Below, in pieces: positions 8,022 through 15,217 of a stretch of 15,414 nucleotides of DNA (position 1 is the stretch's first letter; each line of letters starts with the position of its first letter). The stretch spans positions 1 through 15,414 of the forward strand of contig JAIHVJ010000021.1 of assembly GCA_022720335.1 (NCBI GenBank), given 5' to 3'. The notes beneath the pieces are model-generated. The model was not told the DNA's origin. It saw only the letters and a program-made list of their open reading frames with translations, and ran no database searches. This DNA is from Collinsella sp. (GTDB lineage Bacteria; Actinomycetota; Coriobacteriia; Coriobacteriales; Coriobacteriaceae). Made by a program: the position numbers and the translations under genes.

Positions 8022-9359
8022 ATGCAGTTCGATCAGGTGACAGTTATCGGTGGCGGTCTGGCGGGTTCGGAATGCGCAATCCAGCTGGCAGACCGTGGGT
8101 TTGCCGTAAAGCTGTGCGAGATGCGCCCCCAGGTGAGCTCCCCGGCCCACCATACCGATCACCTGGCAGAGCTCGTCTGCTCCAATTCGTTTAAGTCGAC
8201 TCGTCCGGATTCCGCGGCTGGTTTGCTGAAGGCCGAGCTTGAGCGCATGGGTTCAGTCCTGCTCGATTGCGCCCATCGCGCGGCTGTTCCCGCCGGCGGT
8301 GCCCTGGCGGTCGACCGCGTCAAGTTTTCCGAGCTTGTCGAGGCCGAGGTTGCCGCCCGTCCCAATATCGAGGTCGTGCACGGCGAGGTCACGCAGATTC
8401 CCGAGGGCCACGTGGTCATTGCCGCGGGCCCGCTGTGCTCACCGGCGCTGAGCGAAGAGGTCATGAAGCTCGTCGGTGGCGACGCCCTTGCGTTCTTCGA
8501 TGCCGCGGCGCCTATCGTTGATGCCTCCACGCTCGATATGGACGTGCTGTTCTCTCAGTCGCGCTACGAGGAGCAGGGGAGCGGCGACTATCTCAACGCT
8601 CCGCTCAACAAGGAGGAGTACGAGGCCTTTATCGAGGCGCTCACCACGGCCGACCGCGTGGTGCTCAAGGACTTTGAGGGCGGTTATCTGTTCCAGGCCT
8701 GCCAGCCTGCCGAGGAGGTTGCGCGCACCGGCAAGGACGCCATTCGCTTTGGCGCCATGAAGCCCGTCGGCCTCACCGACCCGCGTACCGGACGTCGCCC
8801 TTGGGCGGCGATTCAGCTGCGTGCCGAGAACAAGGAGAAGACCGCCTATAACCTGGTGGGCTTCCAGACCAACCTGACCTTTGGCGAGCAGAAGCGCGTC
8901 TTCCATATGGTGCCGGGCCTGGAGAACGCTGATTTCTTCCGCTACGGTGTCATGCACCGCAATACCTTTGTCGACGCCCCGCACGTGCTCGATGGCACCT
9001 TTGCCGTGCCCGGTACCGGCGTGCGCCTGGCCGGTCAGATCACCGGCACCGAGGGGTACATGGAAGCCGTGGCGACCGGTCTGCTCGCGGCGCTCAACAC
9101 CTATGCAGAGGCTATCGGCGCCGATTCCGTCGAGTTGCCCCGCGTGGGCGCCCTGGGTGCGCTCGTGGGCTATGCGACCGATCCTGCCACCGTGGGCTAT
9201 CAGCCCATGCATGTCAACTTTGGCCTGGTGTCGCCGCTCGAGGACGGTAAGCGCCGCAGCAAGCGCGACCGCTATCAGGCCTATGCGGACCGTGCACTCG
9301 AGGCCCTCGATGCCTACTTGGCCACGCGTTCCGACTTGTTTGGAGGCGACCGGTCATAG
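8022..9359 (+). CDS. trmFO: Methylenetetrahydrofolate-tRNA (uracil-54-C5)-methyltransferase
   Basis: Flavoprotein that makes 5-methyluridine at position 54 of the tRNA T-loop, using methylenetetrahydrofolate as carbon donor. The 445-residue product has the FAD-binding GGGLAGSE motif (10-17), LVCSNSFKS with Cys53, and a second cysteine, Cys227, in ACQPAEE. These correspond in position to the Cys53 and Cys226 pair implicated in catalysis in B. subtilis TrmFO. The C-terminal part holds GTGVRLAGQITGTEGYMEA and GALGALVGYAT, typical of the family and distinct from GidA/MnmG, which is longer. ATG 8022 follows AAAGG (8008-8012); a TTG at 8016 is in frame but too near that site. It lies 14 bases after dprA and runs into xerC. 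Confidence 0.96.
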   Translation: MQFDQVTVIGGGLAGSECAIQLADRGFAVKLCEMRPQVSSPAHHTDHLAELVCSNSFKSTRPDSAAGLLKAELERMGSVLLDCAHRAAVPAGGALAVDRVKFSELVEAEVAARPNIEVVHGEVTQIPEGHVVIAAGPLCSPALSEEVMKLVGGDALAFFDAAAPIVDASTLDMDVLFSQSRYEEQGSGDYLNAPLNKEEYEAFIEALTTADRVVLKDFEGGYLFQACQPAEEVARTGKDAIRFGAMKPVGLTDPRTGRRPWAAIQLRAENKEKTAYNLVGFQTNLTFGEQKRVFHMVPGLENADFFRYGVMHRNTFVDAPHVLDGTFAVPGTGVRLAGQITGTEGYMEAVATGLLAALNTYAEAIGADSVELPRVGALGALVGYATDPATVGYQPMHVNFGLVSPLEDGKRRSKRDRYQAYADRALEALDAYLATRSDLFGGDRS

Positions 9360-10276
9360 CCTTTGACCTGTACGACACCGTCGACTCTTTTATCGCCTAT
9401 ATCGCACGCGTTGAGGGGCTTTCTCCCAACACGGTGACGGCCTATGGCTCGAGACTGGAGCGCTTTGCTGCCTGGTGCGAGCGCGAGGATATTGATGCTT
9501 TCGCTGCCGACGTGCGCACCATTCGTCGCTATCTTGCCGAGCTTTCGCGTGAGCAGGTGGCTCCCCGAACGCTTGCGGCGCACCTGTCGGCTATCCGATC
9601 TCTCTATCGCTGGATGGCTGCCGAGGGGATTGTCGAGGGCGATGCGGTCTCGGCGATCGCGTCGCCCAAGCTGCCGCGTGACCTGCCGGGCGTCCTTACG
9701 ACCCAGCAGGTCGAGGCGCTGCTCAAGACGCCTGATACCTCAACACCCGCGGGACTGCGCGATGCGGCGATGCTCGAGTTGCTCTATGCCTCGGGTGCCC
9801 GCATCTCAGAGCTTGCGGCGCTCAATGTGGAATCCATCTCATGGTCCGAGCGCACGCTGCGCCTGTGGGGCAAGGGGAGCAAGGAGCGTATCGTCCCTCT
9901 GTATCGTCGTGCGCTCGATGTGACGCGTCTCTATATTGAAGAGGGGAGGCCGGAGTTGCTCGCTCGGGCAAAGCGCCGCGACCTCGCTACCGGGCCGCAT
10001 CCGCTGCTTATATCGGCGCGCGGCAATCGCATGAGCGCCGCGATGCTCCGGCGGCGGTTCCATACGCTGGCGACGCTCGCCGGCATTCCGGCTGACATCG
10101 CCCCGCATGCGATGCGCCATACCTTTGCGACCGACTTGCTCGAGGGCGGTGCGGACCTGCGCTCGGTTCAAGAGCTGCTAGGTCATGCGAGCCTGTCCAC
10201 GACGCAGATCTACACGCATCTCACACCCGATCGGCTTAAACGTGCCGTGGCTCAAGCCCATCCCCGCGGCGAATAG
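9356..10276 (+). CDS. xerC: Tyrosine recombinase XerC, start codon uncertain
   Basis: Site-specific tyrosine recombinase that resolves chromosome dimers. Numbered from 9356, the catalytic set is complete: Arg149 (SGARISE), Lys173 (WGKGSKE), His251 and Arg254 (HAMRH), His277 (LGHAS) and nucleophile Tyr286 (TQIYTHL). The N-terminal DNA-binding domain begins FDLYDTVDSFIAYIARVEGLSPNTVTAY. These family-conserved residues lie upstream of the first standard start codon, GTG at 9434, and no ATG, GTG or TTG precedes it after the in-frame stop at 9248. The best-placed codon is ATA at 9356, nine bases after GGAGG (9342-9346) and overlapping the trmFO stop by four bases, which gives 306 residues, the normal family length. 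CTG at 9368 is another option. XerD-type function cannot be excluded. Confidence 0.9.
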   Translation: MAFDLYDTVDSFIAYIARVEGLSPNTVTAYGSRLERFAAWCEREDIDAFAADVRTIRRYLAELSREQVAPRTLAAHLSAIRSLYRWMAAEGIVEGDAVSAIASPKLPRDLPGVLTTQQVEALLKTPDTSTPAGLRDAAMLELLYASGARISELAALNVESISWSERTLRLWGKGSKERIVPLYRRALDVTRLYIEEGRPELLARAKRRDLATGPHPLLISARGNRMSAAMLRRRFHTLATLAGIPADIAPHAMRHTFATDLLEGGADLRSVQELLGHASLSTTQIYTHLTPDRLKRAVAQAHPRGE

Positions 10277-10325
10277 TGGCTGGGACGTCCCGCGCCGCAC
10301 TCAGGTGTGTGGTTTTGATTGCGGG

Positions 10326-10354
10326 TTGGCAGGAAGAGGCATTCCTGCTATCAT
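10326..10354 (+). promoter_or_regulatory. rpsB promoter
   Basis: TTGGCA (10326-10331) and TATCAT (10349-10354) are separated by 17 bases, and TGC directly precedes the -10 box, giving an extended -10. This is the best sigma-70-like promoter in the window and fits the high expression expected for rpsB-tsf. Transcription would start near 10361, leaving a leader of about 135 bases. Confidence 0.75.
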
Positions 10355-10361
10355 TCATCGG

Positions 10362-10492
10362 GTTGCTTCACGGCAACATGTTTTTATCACGCACGCGCGG
10401 CTACTTCATACCGTGGTGCCCGGGCTTTGGTAGCACATGTCCGGGTTGGTTTTGGAGGATGACCCCGCGCGGAGGCAAACCACAGGAGGTTT
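10362..10492 (+). promoter_or_regulatory. rpsB leader with alternative stems and an RBS hairpin
   Basis: GTTGC (10362-10366) pairs with GCAAC (10373-10377) at the predicted 5' end. GTGC (10416-10419) can pair with GCAC (10433-10436), or CCCGG (10419-10423) with CCGGG (10441-10445); these two stems exclude each other. AAACC (10477-10481) pairs with GGTTT (10488-10492), placing most of the AGGAGGT ribosome binding site (10484-10490) in the loop and stem. The layout is consistent with feedback control by S2, as known for rpsB in several bacteria, but no known leader family could be confirmed. Confidence 0.4.
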
Positions 10493-10495
10493 AAC

Positions 10496-11224
10496 ATGGC
10501 TACCAAGATTAATATCCGCACCCTGCTCGAGGCCGGCTGCCACTTCGGTCACCAGACCCGTCGCTGGAACCCCAAGATGAAGCCGTTCATCTTCGGTGAG
10601 CGCAACGGCATCTACATCCTCGACCTCAAGCAGACCATCCTCGACGCCGACCAGGCCTACACCTTCGTCAAGAACGTCGCCAAGGGTGGCAACGTGCTGT
10701 TCGTCGGCACCAAGAAGCAGGCTCAGGAGGCCGTCAAGAACGCTGCTGAGCGCGCCAACATGCCTTACATCAACCAGCGTTGGCTCGGCGGTATGCTGAC
10801 CAACTTCGTCACCATCCGCTCCCGCATCAACCGCATGGAGGAGCTCGAGGCCATGGTCGAGGACGGCCGCATGGCTGTTCTGCCCAAGAAGGAGCAGGCT
10901 GTTCTCGGCAAGGAGCTCACCAAGCTCCAGACCAACCTCGGTGGCGCCCGCGACATGAAGGGTCTGCCCCAGGCTCTCTTCGTCATCGACACCAAGCGCG
11001 AGGAGAACGCCATCAAGGAGGCTCAGCGCCTGAACATCCCCGTCGTCGCCCTGATCGACACCAACTCCGATCCCGACGAGGTCGAGTACGGCATCCCCTG
11101 CAACGATGACGCTATCTCCGCTGTCACCCTTATGTGCGAGCTCATGGCTGACGCCTGCCTCGCTGGCTCTGGTAAGGAGCAGGTCTCCGAGGCCGAGATG
11201 GCCGCTGAGCCCAAGGCCGAGTAA
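10496..11224 (+). CDS. rpsB: 30S ribosomal protein S2
   Basis: Small-subunit ribosomal protein needed for assembly of S1 and for translation initiation. The 242-residue product shows the S2 hallmarks: LLEAGCHFGHQTRRWNPKMKPFIFGERNGIYILDL (10-44), VLFVGTKKQA, NQRWLGGMLTNF (93-104), ALFVIDTKREENAIKEA and the late VVALIDTNSDPDEVEYGIPCNDDA. The C-terminus is acidic and Ala/Glu-rich. The ATG follows a full AGGAGGT site with five bases between. It is followed after 45 bases by tsf, the classic S2/EF-Ts pair, with no terminator between them. Codon use is strongly biased, as expected for a highly expressed gene. Confidence 0.98.
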   Translation: MATKINIRTLLEAGCHFGHQTRRWNPKMKPFIFGERNGIYILDLKQTILDADQAYTFVKNVAKGGNVLFVGTKKQAQEAVKNAAERANMPYINQRWLGGMLTNFVTIRSRINRMEELEAMVEDGRMAVLPKKEQAVLGKELTKLQTNLGGARDMKGLPQALFVIDTKREENAIKEAQRLNIPVVALIDTNSDPDEVEYGIPCNDDAISAVTLMCELMADACLAGSGKEQVSEAEMAAEPKAE

Positions 11225-11269
11225 ATCAGTCTTAGTTAATTCTTTTTCATCTCTTTGAAAGGAACCACA

Positions 11270-12139
11270 ATGGCCCAGATTACCGCCGCTATGGTCAAGC
11301 AGCTCCGCGAGATGACCGACTCCCCGATGATGGAGTGCAAGAAGGCTCTCGTCGAGGCTGACGGCGACATGGACGCCGCTGTCGACGTTCTGCGTAAGAA
11401 CGGCCTTGCCAAGGCTGCCAAGAAGGCTGGCCGTGAGACCAACGAGGGCGCTGTCGCCGCGTTCGTCTCCGAGGATGGCAAGACCGGCGCTCTGCTCGAG
11501 CTCTCCTGCGAGACCGACTTCGTTGGCTCTAACGCCAAGTTCACCGGCTTTGCTTCCAAGGTCGCTGAGGTTGTCGCTACCACCGAGCCTGCTGACGTCG
11601 ACGCTCTGCTCGAGAAGCCGATGGGCGAGGAGACCGTTTCCTCCGAGCTCACCGAGATGATTCACATCATGGGCGAGAACATGAAGATCTCCCGCTTCGC
11701 TGCCCGCAAGGCTGAGAACGGCGCGCTCGCTTCTTACATCCACATGGGTGGTAAGATCGGCGTCCTCGTCGAGTTCGCCTTCGAGAAGGCTGAGACCGCT
11801 CAGGCTGAATCCTTCAAGACCTTCGCTCACGACGTTGCTCTTCAGGTTGCCGCCGTCGCCCCGATCTGCGCTACCCGCGATCAGGTTCCGGCCGAGACCG
11901 TCGAGCACGAGAAGCAGATCTACATGGCTCAGGCTGCCGAGTCCGGTAAGCCCGAGGCTATCCAGGAGAAGATGGCTGTCGGCCGTCTGGAGAAGTTCTA
12001 CAAGCAGTCCGTGCTCACCGAGCAGGAGTTCATCAAGGACAGCTCCCTCACCATCAAGAAGTACGCTGAGCAGGTCTCCAAGGAGCTCGGCGACACCATT
12101 ACCGTCGTTGCCTTTGACCGTCTGGTCCGTGGCGAGTAA
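11270..12139 (+). CDS. tsf: Elongation factor Ts
   Basis: Guanine-nucleotide exchange factor that recycles EF-Tu by displacing GDP. The 289-residue product starts with the UBA-like N-terminal domain (ITAAMVKQLREMTDSPMMECKKALVEADGDMDAAVDVLR) followed by the core with LELSCETDFV, where TDFV (82-85) is the loop that disturbs the EF-Tu magnesium site. The core domain includes HIMGENMKISRF and HDVALQVAA, and the C-terminus includes VGRLEKFYKQSVLTEQEFIKD. ATG 11270 follows GAAAGGA (11257-11263). A TTG at 11255 is in frame but precedes that site. It ends just before a strong terminator. Confidence 0.98.
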   Translation: MAQITAAMVKQLREMTDSPMMECKKALVEADGDMDAAVDVLRKNGLAKAAKKAGRETNEGAVAAFVSEDGKTGALLELSCETDFVGSNAKFTGFASKVAEVVATTEPADVDALLEKPMGEETVSSELTEMIHIMGENMKISRFAARKAENGALASYIHMGGKIGVLVEFAFEKAETAQAESFKTFAHDVALQVAAVAPICATRDQVPAETVEHEKQIYMAQAAESGKPEAIQEKMAVGRLEKFYKQSVLTEQEFIKDSSLTIKKYAEQVSKELGDTITVVAFDRLVRGE

Positions 12140-12162
12140 ATAAGCTCTTGTAGCTGGTAATG

Positions 12163-12197
12163 AGCAGGCTGTGGGTTTTACTCACAGCCTGCTTTTT
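12163..12197 (+). terminator. Rho-independent terminator of rpsB-tsf
   Basis: A perfect 11-bp stem (12163-12173 with 12183-12193) has a nine-base loop and runs directly into TTTTT (12193-12197), 24 bases after the tsf stop codon. Confidence 0.93.
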
Positions 12198-12200
12198 CAT

Positions 12201-12227
12201 GGCTCTTCTTAGAGCCTTTGATAGAAT
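12201..12227 (+). promoter_or_regulatory. Probable pyrH operon promoter with palindrome
   Basis: TGATAGAAT (12219-12227) is an extended -10 element. No good -35 box lies 17 bases upstream. Instead, GGCTCT (12201-12206) and AGAGCC (12211-12216) form a perfect inverted repeat with a TCTT spacer over the -35 region. The palindrome could be an operator or a backup terminator hairpin. A promoter is expected here because the tsf terminator ends at 12197 and pyrH starts at 12258. Confidence 0.45.
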
Positions 12228-12257
12228 GTTGAGAGTTCAATCTAAAGGAGGATCGCT

Positions 12258-12980
12258 TTGTCCGACATCCGATATAAACGCGTGCTTCTTAAGCTTTCCG
12301 GCGAAGCGCTGATGGGCGACGGCCAATATGGCATCGACCCCAAGGTTACCGACCATCTTGCTAAGCAGGTCAAGGAGCTGCTCGCCGTTGGCCATGAGGT
12401 CGGCGTCGTTGTCGGCGGCGGCAATATTTTCCGCGGCATGGCAGGCGCTGCCGGTGGCATGGAGCGTGCTCAGGCCGACTACATGGGCATGCTGGCAACC
12501 GTTATGAACGCGCTCGCCCTGCAGGATGCCTTCGAGCATAACGATGTTCCCTGCCGCGTGATGAGCGCTATCCAGATGAACGAGATCTGCGAGCCCTATA
12601 TTCGCCGTCGCGCCATCAACCACCTTTCCAAGGGCAACGTCGTTATTTTTGCTGCCGGTTCGGGCAATCCGTACTTTACGACCGACACCGCCGCGGCTCT
12701 TCGTGCGTGCGAGATCGGCGCCGAGATTCTGATTAAAGCCACCAAGGTTGACGGCATCTACGACAAAGATCCCGTCAAGTGCGCCGATGCTGTCCGTTTT
12801 GACAAGATTACCTACCACGAGGTTCTTGTCCGCGGTCTGCAGGTTATGGATTCCACGGCTACGGCACTGTGCCAGGATAACCGTATGCCGATTTTGGTCC
12901 TCAACATCGATGGCGAGGACACCGTCAAGCGCGCGCTTTCGGGTGAGCCCGTCGGCACGCTCGTCTATCAGGAGGATTAA
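12258..12980 (+). CDS. pyrH: UMP kinase (uridylate kinase)
   Basis: Hexameric amino-acid-kinase-fold enzyme that phosphorylates UMP to UDP with ATP, a control point of pyrimidine synthesis. The 240-residue product has LLKLSGEALMG (10-20), VVVGGGNIFRG (50-60), DYMGMLATVMNALALQDA (74-91), GSGNPYFTTDTAAALRA (134-150) and KATKVDGIYDKDP (160-172). The start is a TTG at 12258 behind AAAGGAGG (12244-12251); no ATG or GTG lies nearby in frame, and the protein begins as expected with the first beta strand. It leads the five-gene run to dxr, two bases before frr, whose ribosome binding site lies in the end of pyrH. Confidence 0.97.
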   Translation: MSDIRYKRVLLKLSGEALMGDGQYGIDPKVTDHLAKQVKELLAVGHEVGVVVGGGNIFRGMAGAAGGMERAQADYMGMLATVMNALALQDAFEHNDVPCRVMSAIQMNEICEPYIRRRAINHLSKGNVVIFAAGSGNPYFTTDTAAALRACEIGAEILIKATKVDGIYDKDPVKCADAVRFDKITYHEVLVRGLQVMDSTATALCQDNRMPILVLNIDGEDTVKRALSGEPVGTLVYQED

Positions 12981-12982
12981 GC

Positions 12983-13519
12983 ATGGCAGAGAACATCACC
13001 GCCCATATGGACAAGTCGCTCGAGTCCCTCAAGCATAACTTCTCCAAGGTCCGTACCGGCCGCGCCAATGCCAACATTCTGTCCGACATCACCGTCGATT
13101 ATTACGGTGTTCCCACGCCGGTCACGCAGGTTGCCGCCGTCAAGACCCCCGAGGCCCACATGCTGCTCATCGAGCCGTGGGACAAGGCACTCATCAATGC
13201 TATCGTCAAGGCCATCGGCGCTTCCGATCTGGGTATTACCCCCAACTCCGATGGCACCGTCGTTCGTCTTCCGTTCCCGGCTCCCACTGAGGAGCGCCGT
13301 CGCGAGCTCGTCAAGGAGTGCCGCGAGTACGCCGAGCAGGCCAAGGTGTCTATCCGTAACATCCGTCGCGACTTCAACAACAAGCTCGAGCGCGATGAGG
13401 AGCTCACCGAGGACGATGTCCGTCGCGAGCAGGCCAAGGTCCAGAAGCACACTGATGAGTATGTCGCCAAGGTCGAGGAGCTTCTGAAGGAAAAAGAAGC
13501 CGAGGTCATGGAGATCTAA
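12983..13519 (+). CDS. frr: Ribosome recycling factor
   Basis: Works with EF-G to split post-termination ribosomes into subunits. The 178-residue product is slightly shorter than the common 185 but complete. It shows LKHNFSKVRTGRANANIL (16-33, with the conserved RTGRA), DYYGVPTPVTQVA, EPWDKALINAIVKAI, VRLPFPAPTEERRRELVK and a C-terminal charged helix. AGGAGG (12970-12975) lies within the last codons of pyrH, seven bases before the ATG, so translation is probably coupled. One base separates its stop codon from the uppS start. Confidence 0.98.
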   Translation: MAENITAHMDKSLESLKHNFSKVRTGRANANILSDITVDYYGVPTPVTQVAAVKTPEAHMLLIEPWDKALINAIVKAIGASDLGITPNSDGTVVRLPFPAPTEERRRELVKECREYAEQAKVSIRNIRRDFNNKLERDEELTEDDVRREQAKVQKHTDEYVAKVEELLKEKEAEVMEI

Positions 13520-13520
13520 G

Positions 13521-14315
13521 GTGCAATACGACGAGCATAAACTGGTCGAGTACTTTGCCGACGCCCCTGCGGGCGTCGGTTTTTCCGACCTTGACCTTAA
13601 TAACATTCCGCACCATATCTCGTGCATCATGGACGGTAACGGTCGTTGGGCCACGTCGCGCGGTCTTGCACGCACCGAGGGCCACAAGGCGGGTATCGTC
13701 TCCCTGCGCGAGATCATTACCGCATGCGTGCGCTTGGGTGTCGACGTCCTTTCGGCCTATGCGTTTTCCACCGAAAACTGGAATCGTCCGCAGCACGAGG
13801 TCAACGTTTTGATGCATTTGTTTGCCAAGACGTTTATCGATGAGTTGCCGCTGCTTAAGCGCGAAAACGTTCGCGTTGTCTTTTTGGGCGATATTTCCGC
13901 ACTGCCTAAGAAGACCCGCGATGTCTTTGAGCGAGGTCTTTCCGAGTGCGCCAATCACACCGGCATGACGCTGGCGCTTGCCGTCAACTACGGCGCGCGT
14001 GCCGAGATTACCCGCGCTGTCCGTCAGATCGCACTCGACGCTGCCGCCGGTAAGATCGATCCTGGCGCAATTGATGACGACATGGTGGCTTCCCACCTCT
14101 ATACCGCTGGCCTTCCCGATCCTGAGCTTGTGATTCGCACTTCTGGTGAGCTGCGCCTTTCGAACTATCTGCTGTGGCAGGTGGCTTATTCCGAATTCTA
14201 CGTCACCGATACCTATTGGCCCGACTTTGATCGTTGGGGCCTTGTCGACGCCATTTTGGCCTATCAGGGCCGTGACCGTAGGTTTGGTGGTCTGAGCAAG
14301 ACCGAGGAGGCTTAA
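13521..14315 (+). CDS. uppS: Isoprenyl transferase, undecaprenyl diphosphate synthase family
   Basis: cis-Prenyltransferase that condenses farnesyl diphosphate with isopentenyl diphosphate to make the polyprenyl diphosphate carrier for cell-wall glycans. The 264-residue product has HHISCIMDGNGRWA with catalytic Asp38, GHKAG, AYAFSTENWNRP, and the C-terminal LVIRTSGELRLSNYLLWQVAYSEFYVTDTYWPDF that binds the isopentenyl diphosphate. About 30 residues precede the conserved core. The start is GTG 13521, one base after frr, with GGAGA (13510-13514) inside the end of frr. Product chain length cannot be read from sequence; C55 is the usual assumption. Pairing with cdsA and dxr links it to lipid and isoprenoid supply. 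Confidence 0.96.
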   Translation: MQYDEHKLVEYFADAPAGVGFSDLDLNNIPHHISCIMDGNGRWATSRGLARTEGHKAGIVSLREIITACVRLGVDVLSAYAFSTENWNRPQHEVNVLMHLFAKTFIDELPLLKRENVRVVFLGDISALPKKTRDVFERGLSECANHTGMTLALAVNYGARAEITRAVRQIALDAAAGKIDPGAIDDDMVASHLYTAGLPDPELVIRTSGELRLSNYLLWQVAYSEFYVTDTYWPDFDRWGLVDAILAYQGRDRRFGGLSKTEEA

Positions 14316-14317
14316 TC

Positions 14318-15217
14318 GTGTCCGATCGTCCCAAGGCAATTGCTCCCAAGACGCCTGCGCGCAAAGCTGCCACTGCGGGAGCGCCTGCAGCGAAGAGCGG
14401 CACCGGTTCGTGGCTGGCGGGCTTTATTACCCGTGCCGCTGCCGGTATCGTCTACGCCGTTGTCTTTATCTTGTGCTTGGTTTTGGGTATTGTGCCCACG
14501 GCCATCTTTGTTTCTGTCATGAGCGGTCTGTGCTGCTATGAGTTTTTCCGTATGACGAGGCTCGATGGCAAGATGGCTAACGAGCGCATGGGTATCGCTG
14601 CCGCCGTACTCTTTCCGCTGTCGGCGTTGGGCGATTCGATGCTGCTGAATGCCCTGCTTTTTGCCCTGATGCTCGCTGTGGGTATTTGGTATGTCTGGTC
14701 GCCGCGTACCCGCATCTCTGATGTGGCCGTGACGCTCATGGGTCCCATCTACACTGGCTTTATGCTGTCGGCTATCGTGCTGCTGCGCGATGCCGTGCCC
14801 GGTTTTGCCGGCGCCCTGCTTTCGGTGGGCGTTTGCGCGTCCCTTTGGGTCTCCGATTCGTTTGCCTACATCGTGGGTAGCCGTATCGGCAAACACAAGA
14901 TGGTTCCCAAGATCTCTCCCAAAAAGAGCTGGGAGGGGTTTGTCGGCGGCATCCTGGGCTCGGTTTTGATTTGGCTCATCCTGTGGGCGACGCACTTCTA
15001 CAAGCTCAGCCTGCCCTATGCGCTGCTATGCGGCGTGGTCGTGTCCATTTTGGGCGTTATCGGCGACCTCATCGAGTCGCGTATCAAGCGCGGTGTGGGC
15101 GTCAAGGATTCCGGTAACCTTATCCCGGGCCACGGCGGTATGCTCGATCGTAGCGATTCGCTTATCTTCGGCTGCATCACCGCGCAGCTGATGCTGATGA
15201 TCGGAGGCGTGCTGTAA
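14318..15217 (+). CDS. cdsA: Phosphatidate cytidylyltransferase (CDP-diglyceride synthase)
   Basis: Integral membrane enzyme that makes CDP-diacylglycerol from phosphatidic acid and CTP, the precursor of the major phospholipids. The 299-residue product has a soluble Ala/Lys-rich N-terminal tail (1-30) followed by several hydrophobic segments (near 36-70, 91-125, 136-157, 164-187, 207-225 and 232-250). The diagnostic CDP-synthase signature is at 254-281: SRIKRGVGVKDSGNLIPGHG continues to GMLDRSDS, with the conserved KD and HGG...DR acidic/metal-binding residues. The start is GTG 14318, two bases after uppS, behind GAGGAGG (14304-14310). Its stop overlaps the dxr start by one base (TAATG). Confidence 0.95.
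   Translation: MSDRPKAIAPKTPARKAATAGAPAAKSGTGSWLAGFITRAAAGIVYAVVFILCLVLGIVPTAIFVSVMSGLCCYEFFRMTRLDGKMANERMGIAAAVLFPLSALGDSMLLNALLFALMLAVGIWYVWSPRTRISDVAVTLMGPIYTGFMLSAIVLLRDAVPGFAGALLSVGVCASLWVSDSFAYIVGSRIGKHKMVPKISPKKSWEGFVGGILGSVLIWLILWATHFYKLSLPYALLCGVVVSILGVIGDLIESRIKRGVGVKDSGNLIPGHGGMLDRSDSLIFGCITAQLMLMIGGVL

Noticed and set aside
10406..11908. 500-codon open frame on the minus strand across rpsB and tsf
   Set aside because: It lies antisense to two certain, highly expressed genes. Their codon choice avoids TTA, CTA and TCA, which removes antisense stops. The product is Leu/Gly/Asp-rich with no motif.
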